NCBI RefSeq assembly: GCF_001049755.1
Contig: NZ_CVLB01000001.1
Location: 1,040,091-1,104,090, forward strand
Length of the DNA stretch: 64,000 nt
Reading direction: 5' to 3'
Origin: Brachyspira suanatina
Lineage (GTDB): Bacteria; Spirochaetota; Brachyspiria; Brachyspirales; Brachyspiraceae
The stretch's first letter is position 1. Each line of letters opens with the position of its first letter. Shown here piece by piece: positions 37,189 to 45,284 of the stretch. Under the pieces are notes generated by a model. That model saw nothing but the letters and a program-made list of their open reading frames with translations. It ran no database searches and had not been told where the DNA came from. A program made the position numbers and the translations under genes.

Positions 37189-37911
37189 ATGAGATTAGAT
37201 GAGTATGTGCATGGTGAAGGCTATACTGAAAGCAGATCTAAAGCACAGGATATAATATTAGCTGGTTGTGTTTTTGTTAATGGAGTAAAGGTAACTTCTA
37301 AGTCTTATAAGATAAAAGGTACAGACAATATAGAAGTTGTTCAGAATATAAAATATGTATCAAGGGCCGGAGAGAAGTTAGAAAAAGCATTTTTAGAGTT
37401 TGATATATCTGTAGAAAATAAAATATGTTTAGATATTGGGGCTTCTACTGGAGGCTTTACAGATTGTTTGCTTAAATATGGTGCTAAAAAAGTTTATGCT
37501 CTTGATGTAGGACATAATCAGCTAGTTTATAAACTTCGTAATGATGATAGGGTAGTGTCTATAGAAGATTTTAATGCCAAAGATATAAAAAGAGAAATGT
37601 TTAATGATGAAATTCCTTCTGTAGTAGTAAGCGACGTTTCTTTTATATCAATATCAAAAATAGCACCTATTATATTCAAAGAGTTAAATGATTTGGAATT
37701 TTGGGTAACTTTAATAAAACCTCAATTTGAAGCTGAAAAGGGTGATGTATCTAAAGGCGGTATAATAAGAGACGATACACTTAGAGAAAAAATATTAAAC
37801 AATGCTATTTCAAGGATAGTAGAAATAGGATTTAAAGAACTAAACAGAACGGTTTCACCTATAAAAGGGGCTAAAGGTAATATAGAATATTTGGCTCATT
37901 TTATTATTTAA
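37189..37911 (+). CDS. tlyA: TlyA, rRNA 2'-O-methyltransferase / haemolysin family
   Basis: A 240-residue protein with an S4 RNA-binding domain (1-60, MRLDEYVHGEGYTESRSKAQ) joined to an FtsJ-like methyltransferase. It has LDIGASTGGFTDCLL (81-95) as the SAM loop, the Lys-rich start RAGEKLEKAF, the catalytic Asp of VVSDVSFIS and IKPQFEAEKGDVSKGG. In mycobacteria TlyA methylates 16S and 23S rRNA and gives capreomycin sensitivity. In Brachyspira the same gene was described as a haemolysin. It is translated soon after the secreted unknown gene. Its stop overlaps, tail to tail, the stop of the first CNB paralogue. Confidence 0.95.
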   Translation: MRLDEYVHGEGYTESRSKAQDIILAGCVFVNGVKVTSKSYKIKGTDNIEVVQNIKYVSRAGEKLEKAFLEFDISVENKICLDIGASTGGFTDCLLKYGAKKVYALDVGHNQLVYKLRNDDRVVSIEDFNAKDIKREMFNDEIPSVVVSDVSFISISKIAPIIFKELNDLEFWVTLIKPQFEAEKGDVSKGGIIRDDTLREKILNNAISRIVEIGFKELNRTVSPIKGAKGNIEYLAHFII

Positions 37912-39110
37912 TCAGTTTCTATTTTATGAGTATTTCTTTGTTTATATATTTCATATTCTTTATAGAAACTTTCTACATCATTAACCATTAAATATCCTTC
38001 ATCTGATATATCTAATGATTTGATTTTTAATATTTCAGATTCTATGCCTTTTTTGTATTCAACTCCAATCATAGAACAAATATCATTTATATTGTATTGA
38101 AATTTTATTTTATTTATGCTTTTAAATAGTAGTTCTGTTTTTATTAATGCTTCTATTATTATTACAAATTTACTTACTATTTTGTTTGCATTAAAAGATC
38201 TTATTCTTGAAATAGTGCTGTATACTCTCATACTCATCATTTTTACAAAGTATAATCTAAGAGTTCTGTCAGACTGCACCAAATTCATAGCATCTTCTTT
38301 TTTTATTAATTGTACAATAGAATCTTCCAAAACTATTGCTGTAGTTGAAAGATATTTATTATTTTTTGAAATAGGAGCATATCCGTTAAGTACATCATCT
38401 GTAGCTAATACTCTTCTAGTTACTTGTTTATAATCAAATATATTATATACTCCGATTTTTCCATATTTTATTACATATAGATTATCTTTACTTTGAAGTT
38501 CTGTATATAAACAATATCCTTTTTTATATTTGTATATATTTGCTTCTATATTTTCAGGTTCTTCTATTGGTTTTAGATTTTTGTATAAATTATTAAGCTC
38601 TTCTTTTCTTTCCTCATCATTAGGATTAAGTTCAATATATTGCTTGTATAATTTATACGATGCATCTGTAAAGCCATTATCAAGATATATTTTGCACATT
38701 TTTATAATATCAAGATTTTTAGACTTGCCATGTCTGCTATAATATGGATTGTTTTCTTTATGTAAAAAGTAATAGTATCTGTTAAGCCATCTTTCTATAT
38801 TAATCATAAGATAATCATATATTTTATTTATAAGGCTTATAGTATCTATTTTTTCTATTTCATTAATATTCATTTCTATTACTTCTGTATCCTCCAATGC
38901 TTTTACTGTAGAAAAGTAAGGTTCATTCAAAACAGCATTGAATAATCCTATTATTTCACCTTCTTTATATTCTACAGTGTAATTATCAGCAAAATAACTA
39001 TATACTACTACTCTTCCTTTTTTTATTATATAAAAAGTATATTTTGGTTCTTGCCCTTCTATAAATATTGTGGCAGATTTATTAAAATTGATAGTTTTGT
39101 AATTTAACAT
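37908..39110 (-). CDS. dual cyclic-nucleotide-binding-like protein, paralogue 1 of 7
   Basis: A 400-residue cytoplasmic protein. CNB domain 1 spans about 5-100 (YTFYIIKKGRVVVYS, GEIIGLFNAVLNEPYFST). A TPR-like helical linker covers about 130-175 (LDNGFTDASYKLYKQYIELNP). CNB domain 2 spans about 190-290 (KKGYCLYTEL, LYVIKYGKIGVYNI, STTAIVLEDSIV). A long helix and a Crp-like winged helix follow (INDICSMIGVEYKKGIESEIL). CRP's Glu72 and Arg82 are replaced by Gly and Tyr, so cAMP binding is doubtful. With paralogue 7 it keeps the best winged helix and the EYEIY ending. GGGA precedes the ATG. Its own promoter lies at 39137-39164. Confidence 0.88.
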   Translation of the reverse strand: MLNYKTINFNKSATIFIEGQEPKYTFYIIKKGRVVVYSYFADNYTVEYKEGEIIGLFNAVLNEPYFSTVKALEDTEVIEMNINEIEKIDTISLINKIYDYLMINIERWLNRYYYFLHKENNPYYSRHGKSKNLDIIKMCKIYLDNGFTDASYKLYKQYIELNPNDEERKEELNNLYKNLKPIEEPENIEANIYKYKKGYCLYTELQSKDNLYVIKYGKIGVYNIFDYKQVTRRVLATDDVLNGYAPISKNNKYLSTTAIVLEDSIVQLIKKEDAMNLVQSDRTLRLYFVKMMSMRVYSTISRIRSFNANKIVSKFVIIIEALIKTELLFKSINKIKFQYNINDICSMIGVEYKKGIESEILKIKSLDISDEGYLMVNDVESFYKEYEIYKQRNTHKIETD

Positions 39111-39136
39111 AAATAATCCCTATATTGTTTGTAAAT

Positions 39137-39164
39137 ATTGTAATACATTTATAGGGGATGTCAA
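39137..39164 (-). promoter_or_regulatory. promoter of CNB paralogue 1
   Basis: Minus strand TTGACA (39159-39164) and TACAAT (39137-39142), spacer 16 bp. The -35 overlaps the stop codon region of paralogue 2. Confidence 0.7.
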
Positions 39165-40318
39165 TAACTATTTTTTTGATATTCATGATATTCTGTAAAA
39201 AAATCATTGATATTTTTCACTCTTATGTATTTATCATTTATAATTTCTAATGATTTCATTTTTTTTAAATTATTAATGATATCATTTATTTCTAAATTTA
39301 TTGAGTTTTGTATATCATAAATAGTATATGATAATACAGTTGTGTTTATATCTTCAAATAAAGTTTCTATTTTAAGCAAGGATGATATTAGTATAAATAA
39401 TTTCAAAATAGTATTATTTTCTTCTATTGATCTTATTCTAGACAATATGTTTATTACTTTCATTGACATCATTTTTACATGATAGCTTCTAAGCTGCTTA
39501 TCTTTTATTATCATTTCTATAAATTCTTCTTTAGTTACTACTTTTATATAAGATGTTTCCAAAGCAACAGCTGAAGTTAATAAAGGTTTATATTCTAATT
39601 TTGGTTCATATCCATCAAGAACATAATTTTTTTTGTATATATCTTTTAGAAAAAGTTTTCCATTTATAACATTGTATATTCCTACTCTTCCAGATAATAT
39701 TATATATAAATAATTACTTGATTTAAATTCTGTATATAAACAGCTTCCTTTTTTATATAAAAGTATATTTGATGTGAATGTACTTGGATTATTAGCAGGC
39801 TTGAGTTTTAATAATTCTTTTTTAGCGTATTCTATATCGTTTTTATCTTCTAATGTTTCTATATAGTCTTCATATAATCTATAGGCCACATCAGGAAAAT
39901 CATTTTTTAGATATATATCTGCCATTGTAAATATATTTTCTTTGTAATATAGATCTAATTTATTTTTTACTAAATTTATATAATAACGAGATAACCAAGT
40001 TTCTAATGTATTATTAAAATAATTGTATATTGTTTTTATTAAATCATTATTTGTAATATTGTTTATCTCAGATAAAGTCAATTCCAAAACTTCAACATCT
40101 TCTAAAGCTTCCATAGTTACAGAATATGGTTCTCCTGCCGCCAGATTAACCAATCCTATAATATGGCCTATATTATATTCTTTATTATAATTATTAGAGT
40201 TTATTGCATAAGATATTACTTTACCTTTTGTTATTATATAAAATGAATCTTTTGGGAAATTTCCTTCCTCATATATAAAAGAGGATTTAGAGAATTTAAT
40301 AGTTTTGTAATTATTCAT
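39161..40318 (-). CDS. dual cyclic-nucleotide-binding-like protein, paralogue 2 of 7
   Basis: 385 residues with the same order: CNB1 (KDSFYIITKGKVISYA, GHIIGLVNLAAGEPYSVT), TPR-like linker (LKNDFPDVAYRLYEDYIE), CNB2 (YKKGSCLYTEFKSS, YIILSGRVGIYNV, LLTSAVALETSYI) and an eroded winged helix (LSYTIYDIQNSINLEINDIINNL in part). This copy departs most in the conserved pocket motif, with EPYSVT where others have EPYYST or EPYFST, and ALETS for ALEDS/VLEDS. I see no consensus promoter in the 49 bp upstream, so it may depend on transcription from paralogue 3. Confidence 0.85.
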   Translation of the reverse strand: MNNYKTIKFSKSSFIYEEGNFPKDSFYIITKGKVISYAINSNNYNKEYNIGHIIGLVNLAAGEPYSVTMEALEDVEVLELTLSEINNITNNDLIKTIYNYFNNTLETWLSRYYINLVKNKLDLYYKENIFTMADIYLKNDFPDVAYRLYEDYIETLEDKNDIEYAKKELLKLKPANNPSTFTSNILLYKKGSCLYTEFKSSNYLYIILSGRVGIYNVINGKLFLKDIYKKNYVLDGYEPKLEYKPLLTSAVALETSYIKVVTKEEFIEMIIKDKQLRSYHVKMMSMKVINILSRIRSIEENNTILKLFILISSLLKIETLFEDINTTVLSYTIYDIQNSINLEINDIINNLKKMKSLEIINDKYIRVKNINDFFTEYHEYQKNSY

Positions 40319-40367
40319 ACTTTTATAAAACTAATTTTTTATTATATTGTAATATTTTATACAATCA

Positions 40368-41522
40368 TTATCTTGTATATTTTTCGTATTCTTCCAAAAA
40401 ACATTCTGTATTATTAACTATAATATTTTTAAATGTATCTAATTCTACATATTTAATATTTTCAATTTCTGTATATATTTCTTTTAAATCATTATCCAAA
40501 TCTATCATGTCTATAATATCTTTTATTTTATACGGTAATTTAATTACTTCTTCTTTCTTAAATAAAACTTCTATTTTTATTATAGAATATAATATAATAA
40601 TTAATTTATTTTTTAGTTCTTTTTCTTTTACTGCTTTTATTTTTAGAGTGACATTATTAACCTTTACTGCTGTTACAAGTATTAGGGCAATTCTTAGTTC
40701 TTCATTTTTATTTGCTGCAATTATTAGATCTTCTTTTTTCAATATTTCTATTACTGAATCTTCAATTACTATAGCAGTAGTTAATAAAGGTTTATATTCT
40801 AAAGATGGTGGATATCCATTTATTATGTAGCCTTCAGGATATATAAGTCTTACAGTTTGCTTTTTATTAATAATATTATATATTCCTACTCTTCCTGATT
40901 TTATTATATAAACATAATTACTAGAATATATCTCTGTATATAAGCAATATCCTTTTTTTATCTTGTATGTATTTTCAGATATAAGTTCAGGTTTCTTTTT
41001 AGGTCTCAGATATTTTAGAAATTGTTCTACTTTTTCTGTATTACATTCATCTTTACATAATTCTAAATATTTAATACATATTTTATAACTAGCATCTATA
41101 AAATTATTATTTTTATATATACTAGCCATAATTAATATATCTTCTTTATTATATAAATCAACTTTATTTTTTATAACTAGACTATAATATTTACTAAGCC
41201 AAGTTTCAAGCATATATGATAAATAATTTGATACTCTATTAACTAATTCTTTATTTGTAATTTGGGCAATATTATTTATATTGATTTTTAATACTTCAAC
41301 ATCTTCTAAAGCTTTAGTTGTGAGATAGTATGGTTCTTTTATTATAGCAGATATAAGCCCTATTATACCACCTTCTTTAAGTGATATTTTATAATTTTCA
41401 TAAAAATTATTATAGGATATAACTTTACCTTTAGTAATTATATAGAAGTAATCTTTTGGTGATTCTCCATTATTAAATAATATTGAAGATTTATCAAATC
41501 TTTCTGTAATATTATTGTACAT
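40368..41522 (-). CDS. dual cyclic-nucleotide-binding-like protein, paralogue 3 of 7
   Basis: 384 residues. CNB1 has KDYFYIITKGKVISYN and GGIIGLISAIIKEPYYLT. The linker carries the inner-copy hallmark NKVDLYNKEDI followed by MASIYKNNNFIDASYKICIKYLEL. CNB2 has KKGYCLYTEIYSS, YIIKSGRVGIYNI and LLTTAIVIEDSVIEIL. In the winged-helix position the turn and recognition helix are replaced by an acidic stretch (DMIDLDNDLKEIYTEI), which is poor for DNA binding. It shares long blocks with paralogues 4-6 and is probably a recent duplicate. Its own promoter is at 41552-41579. Confidence 0.87.
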   Translation of the reverse strand: MYNNITERFDKSSILFNNGESPKDYFYIITKGKVISYNNFYENYKISLKEGGIIGLISAIIKEPYYLTTKALEDVEVLKININNIAQITNKELVNRVSNYLSYMLETWLSKYYSLVIKNKVDLYNKEDILIMASIYKNNNFIDASYKICIKYLELCKDECNTEKVEQFLKYLRPKKKPELISENTYKIKKGYCLYTEIYSSNYVYIIKSGRVGIYNIINKKQTVRLIYPEGYIINGYPPSLEYKPLLTTAIVIEDSVIEILKKEDLIIAANKNEELRIALILVTAVKVNNVTLKIKAVKEKELKNKLIIILYSIIKIEVLFKKEEVIKLPYKIKDIIDMIDLDNDLKEIYTEIENIKYVELDTFKNIIVNNTECFLEEYEKYTR

Positions 41523-41551
41523 ACATATATTCTAACACTATTAATAAAAAT

Positions 41552-41579
41552 ATTATACTATATATAATAATTATGTCAA
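41552..41579 (-). promoter_or_regulatory. promoter of CNB paralogue 3
   Basis: Minus strand TTGACA (41574-41579) and TATAAT (41552-41557), both perfect, 16 bp apart, 30 bp before the start codon. Confidence 0.85.
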
Positions 41580-41590
41580 CTAAAAAATAA

Positions 41591-42748
41591 TTACATTATG
41601 TAGTTTTCATATTCTCTGAAAAAATTCTCATAATTATTTATTGTAATGTTTTCTGATTTATCTATTCTCATATATTTCATTTGTTCTAAAAGTTGAAATA
41701 TTTCATTATTCGGCGTATCTATATTTAAAATATTTTTTATATCGTTTATAGAATAGTATAATCGTACATTTTTATTTTTTTCAAATAGAGTATCCATTTT
41801 GATAAATGAATATATTAGTATTATTAATTTTTCATTTAATTCTTTTGCAGATAATGCTTTAATCTTTAATATTATGTTATTAATTTTTGCTGCTGTAGAT
41901 TTTATATAACTATTAATAAATTTATTATTTCTATTTATAATATTGTTCATAAGGTCTTTTTCTATGATTTCTATTACAGAATCTTCCAATACTATGGCAG
42001 TTGTAAAAAGAGGTTTATAGTCCAAAACAGGTTTATAATAATTTATGATATAATTAGATGAGTAAATTGATCTTACTACAGCTTTAGAGTCTATTATACT
42101 ATAAATACCTACTTTTCCTGATCTTATTATATATGTGTAGCTGCTAGGTTCTATTTCTGTATATAGACAATATCCTTTTTTTACACTGTAAACATTTTCT
42201 TCTATACGTGTTGGTTTTTCTATTGGCCTTGTATTTATGATTAATTTCTTGGCTTCATTTATATGAATATCATCTTTAAATAATTTTATACATCCATTAC
42301 ATATTTTATAGCTTGCATCTGTAAAGCCTCTATTTTTATAAATATTTGCCATTGTTACTATATCTTCTTTATTATATAAATTAACTTTATTGTTTGTAAT
42401 TAATGAATAGTACTTACTTAGCCAAGTTTCAAATATTGAAGATAAATAATTTGATATTTTATTTATAAGATTATAATTATCTATTTTAGTCAAATCTTGT
42501 ACCGATATCTTTAATACTTCTATATCTTCAAGACTTTCTATTGTAGAGTAATATGGTTCATTGATTATTGAAGAGATAAGACCTATAATATCTCCTTCTC
42601 TATAATTTATATCATAATTTTGATAAAATACATTATATGCTATAACTTTTCCTTTTAATATTATATAAAAATAGTCTTTAGCCGGCTCTTTATATTGAAA
42701 AATAATTGTTGATTTTTTTATTGTTACTTTGTTATATTGCTGTTCCAT
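41591..42748 (-). CDS. dual cyclic-nucleotide-binding-like protein, paralogue 4 of 7
   Basis: 385 residues. CNB1 has KDYFYIILKGKVIAYN and GDIIGLISSIINEPYYST. The linker has NKVNLYNKEDIVTMANIYKNRGFTDASYKIC. CNB2 has KKGYCLYTEIEPS, YIIRSGKVGIYSI and LFTTAIVLEDSVIEII. The C-terminus has LYYSINDIKNILNIDTPNNEIF in place of a normal helix-turn-helix. Only 26 bp separate it from paralogue 5 and I find no promoter there, so 5 and 4 are likely one transcript. The first CNB domain is close to that of paralogue 3. Confidence 0.87.
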   Translation of the reverse strand: MEQQYNKVTIKKSTIIFQYKEPAKDYFYIILKGKVIAYNVFYQNYDINYREGDIIGLISSIINEPYYSTIESLEDIEVLKISVQDLTKIDNYNLINKISNYLSSIFETWLSKYYSLITNNKVNLYNKEDIVTMANIYKNRGFTDASYKICNGCIKLFKDDIHINEAKKLIINTRPIEKPTRIEENVYSVKKGYCLYTEIEPSSYTYIIRSGKVGIYSIIDSKAVVRSIYSSNYIINYYKPVLDYKPLFTTAIVLEDSVIEIIEKDLMNNIINRNNKFINSYIKSTAAKINNIILKIKALSAKELNEKLIILIYSFIKMDTLFEKNKNVRLYYSINDIKNILNIDTPNNEIFQLLEQMKYMRIDKSENITINNYENFFREYENYIM

Positions 42749-42774
42749 AGTATTTTTTCTATTAAAATTTTATT

Positions 42775-43935
42775 TTATATTGTGTAATTTTTATATTCTT
42801 CAAAATATTTATTTGAATCTGTAACTATAATATTATCAAGACAATCAAATTCTACATAATCTATATTTGTTAGTGTTTCCCGTATATCATTAATATCTGT
42901 ATCATCATGGATCATATTTTTCAGATCTTTTATTTTATAATATAATTTAATATATATTTGTTCACAAAATAAAGTTTCTATTTTTAAAACAGAATATATT
43001 AAAACTATTAATTTATCTCTTAATTCTGTTCTTTTTATAGCTTTCATTTTTAATATTGTACTTATAACCTTCATAGCTGTCATTTTTACTATTTTGAATC
43101 TTAATTCTGTATCATTATATATCATTTTTATTAATTCCTCTTTGGTCATAATATCTATGACAGAATCTTCCAATACTATAGCGGTTGTGAATAAAGTTTT
43201 ATACTCAAGATTTGGGGCATAAGAATCAATAATGCATTGTTCTGGATATATTATTCTAGTAATATAATCAGAATCTGCTATATTATATATTCCAACTTTT
43301 CCTGATTTTATATAATAAATACGGTTTGTTGTTTCTAATTCAGTGTATATACAATAGCCTTTATACATTTTATAAGAATTATTTTCTATTAGTTCAGGTT
43401 CCTTTGACTTAGTTAAGTTTTTCATAAAGTTTCTAATATTATTTAAATGATCATCATTATAATCTTTACTGAATAAATTTATATATGATGAGCATAATTT
43501 ATAACTAGCATCTATAAATCCATTATATTTGTAAATAGATGCCATAATCAATATCTCTTCTTTATTGTATAAATCTAATTTGTTCTTTATTATCATGCTA
43601 TAATATTTACTTAGCCATATTTCTAGTATAGATGATAAATGAGTTGATATTCTATTTATTAAATGCTTATTATTAATTCTATTTATGTTTTCTACTTTTA
43701 TTTCCCATAACTCTACATCTTCTGCTGCTTCTATTGTGGAATAATAAGGTTCTTTTGTTATAGAAGCTATTAATCCTATAATATGTCCCATTTTATATGT
43801 GTGTGAATTATCATAGAAGTCGTTATGAGCTCTAACACTTCCTTTTGAAATTATATAAAAACAGTCTCTAGCCTCTTGGGAATATTTTAATATAATGCTA
43901 CCTTTTGTATATTTTACTAATCTGTATTTTTCCAT
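42775..43935 (-). CDS. dual cyclic-nucleotide-binding-like protein, paralogue 5 of 7
   Basis: 386 residues. CNB1 has RDCFYIISKGSVRAHN and GHIIGLIASITKEPYYST, with a two-residue shorter strand before it than its sisters. The linker has NKLDLYNKEEILIMASIYKYNGFIDASYKLC. CNB2 has YKGYCIYTELETT, YYIKSGKVGIYNI and LFTTAIVLEDSVIDIM. The C-terminal helix-turn region is acidic (LKNMIHDDTDINDIRETL). It probably shares its promoter (43969-43996) with paralogue 4. Confidence 0.87.
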   Translation of the reverse strand: MEKYRLVKYTKGSIILKYSQEARDCFYIISKGSVRAHNDFYDNSHTYKMGHIIGLIASITKEPYYSTIEAAEDVELWEIKVENINRINNKHLINRISTHLSSILEIWLSKYYSMIIKNKLDLYNKEEILIMASIYKYNGFIDASYKLCSSYINLFSKDYNDDHLNNIRNFMKNLTKSKEPELIENNSYKMYKGYCIYTELETTNRIYYIKSGKVGIYNIADSDYITRIIYPEQCIIDSYAPNLEYKTLFTTAIVLEDSVIDIMTKEELIKMIYNDTELRFKIVKMTAMKVISTILKMKAIKRTELRDKLIVLIYSVLKIETLFCEQIYIKLYYKIKDLKNMIHDDTDINDIRETLTNIDYVEFDCLDNIIVTDSNKYFEEYKNYTI

Positions 43936-43968
43936 AAATATATATTCTTTAATATTATTTACTTAAAA

Positions 43969-43996
43969 ATTATAATACTTAGAAAAATTATGTCAA
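43969..43996 (-). promoter_or_regulatory. promoter of CNB paralogues 5 and 4
   Basis: Minus strand TTGACA (43991-43996) and TATAAT (43969-43974), both perfect, 16 bp apart. Confidence 0.85.
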
Positions 43997-44006
43997 CTAT
44001 AAAAGG

Positions 44007-45173
44007 TTATACTATATAGTTTTTATATTCTTTAAAATAATTCTCTATATTTGTTACTGTAATATTAGATTTATTATCTAATTTTATATATTTAATATTT
44101 TTTAATTCATTACATATTTCTTTATCATCACTATCAAGATTGAGCATATTTTTTATATCTTCTATAGTATAAAATAATTTTAATTTTGTTATATCCTTAT
44201 GGTATAAAGTTTCCATTTTTAGTACAGAATATATAATAATGATTAATTTAATATTTAATTTATCTTTTTTAATAGCTTTAACTTTTAAAACAGCATTATT
44301 TACTTTTATAGCCACCATTTTTACAAAATTAATTCTTGATTCTTTATTATTATATATCATTTCTATTAATTGATCTTTATTGATTATATTTATTATAGAA
44401 TCTTCAAGAACTATAGCTGTTGTTAATAATGGCTTATATTCTAATGTAGGGTTATATCCATTTACAATATATCCATCTGTATAAATATTTCTAATTATCT
44501 GTTTGGAATTAACTATACTGTATATACCAACTTTACCTGACTGAATTATATATATATTATCACTTGAATATATTTCTGTATATATACAATATCCTTTAGG
44601 AAATTTATATATATTATTTTCTATATGTTCTAATTCTTTAGTAGATTTTTTATTTTCTATATTATTCATAAAGTCTTTTATTTTATTTATATCATTGTTT
44701 TCAGGGAAAAGTTCAATATATTTTAGGCATAATTTATAACTAGCATCTATATAACCATTAGTTTTATAAATATTTGCCATAGTTATAATATCATCTTTAT
44801 TATACAAATCTACTTTATTGACAGCTAATATAGTGTAATACTTACTTAACCAAGTTTCTAATATAAAATATAAATAGCTGTACATTTTTGTAAGTAAATT
44901 TTCATCTTTTATGTTTATAATGCTTTCAATATTTATTCTTATAAGTTCTGAATCTTCTTCTATCTCAACAGTTGAAAAATATGGTTCTTCTATAATAGCT
45001 GATATTAATCCTATTAAGCTTCCTTTTTTACTTTTATGTTTATACTCTTTATAAAAATCATAATATGATGTAGCTTTACCATTCATTAATATGTAAAAAT
45101 ATTTTGAAGGATTTTCGCCGGATTTAATAATAATGTCATTTTTATTGAATTTAATTATATCATATTTTTCCAT
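44007..45173 (-). CDS. dual cyclic-nucleotide-binding-like protein, paralogue 6 of 7
   Basis: 388 residues. CNB1 has SKYFYILMNGKATSYY and GSLIGLISAIIEEPYFST. The linker has NKVDLYNKDDIITMANIYKTNGYIDASYKLC. CNB2 has PKGYCIYTEIYSS, YIIQSGKVGIYSI and LLTTAIVLEDSIINII. The winged-helix position has IEDIKNMLNLDSDDKEICNEL, with the recognition helix rich in Asp and Glu. Its own promoter lies 46-73 bp upstream, at 45219-45246. Confidence 0.87.
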   Translation of the reverse strand: MEKYDIIKFNKNDIIIKSGENPSKYFYILMNGKATSYYDFYKEYKHKSKKGSLIGLISAIIEEPYFSTVEIEEDSELIRINIESIINIKDENLLTKMYSYLYFILETWLSKYYTILAVNKVDLYNKDDIITMANIYKTNGYIDASYKLCLKYIELFPENNDINKIKDFMNNIENKKSTKELEHIENNIYKFPKGYCIYTEIYSSDNIYIIQSGKVGIYSIVNSKQIIRNIYTDGYIVNGYNPTLEYKPLLTTAIVLEDSIINIINKDQLIEMIYNNKESRINFVKMVAIKVNNAVLKVKAIKKDKLNIKLIIIIYSVLKMETLYHKDITKLKLFYTIEDIKNMLNLDSDDKEICNELKNIKYIKLDNKSNITVTNIENYFKEYKNYIV

Positions 45174-45218
45174 AAAAATCCTATTATACTTTATAATTAG
45201 TATATATCACAGCGGAGT

Positions 45219-45246
45219 ATTATATTATAAAATAATGTTATGTCAA
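45219..45246 (-). promoter_or_regulatory. promoter of CNB paralogue 6
   Basis: Minus strand TTGACA (45241-45246) and TATAAT (45219-45224), both perfect, 16 bp apart. Confidence 0.85.
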
Positions 45247-45284
45247 TATTTCAGTTTTTAAAAATTTTTCTAATAATAGAATTA

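Noticed and set aside
38116-38433. Plus-strand open frames inside the CNB genes
   Set aside because: Hydrophobic shadow translation of AT-rich antisense DNA without ribosome sites.
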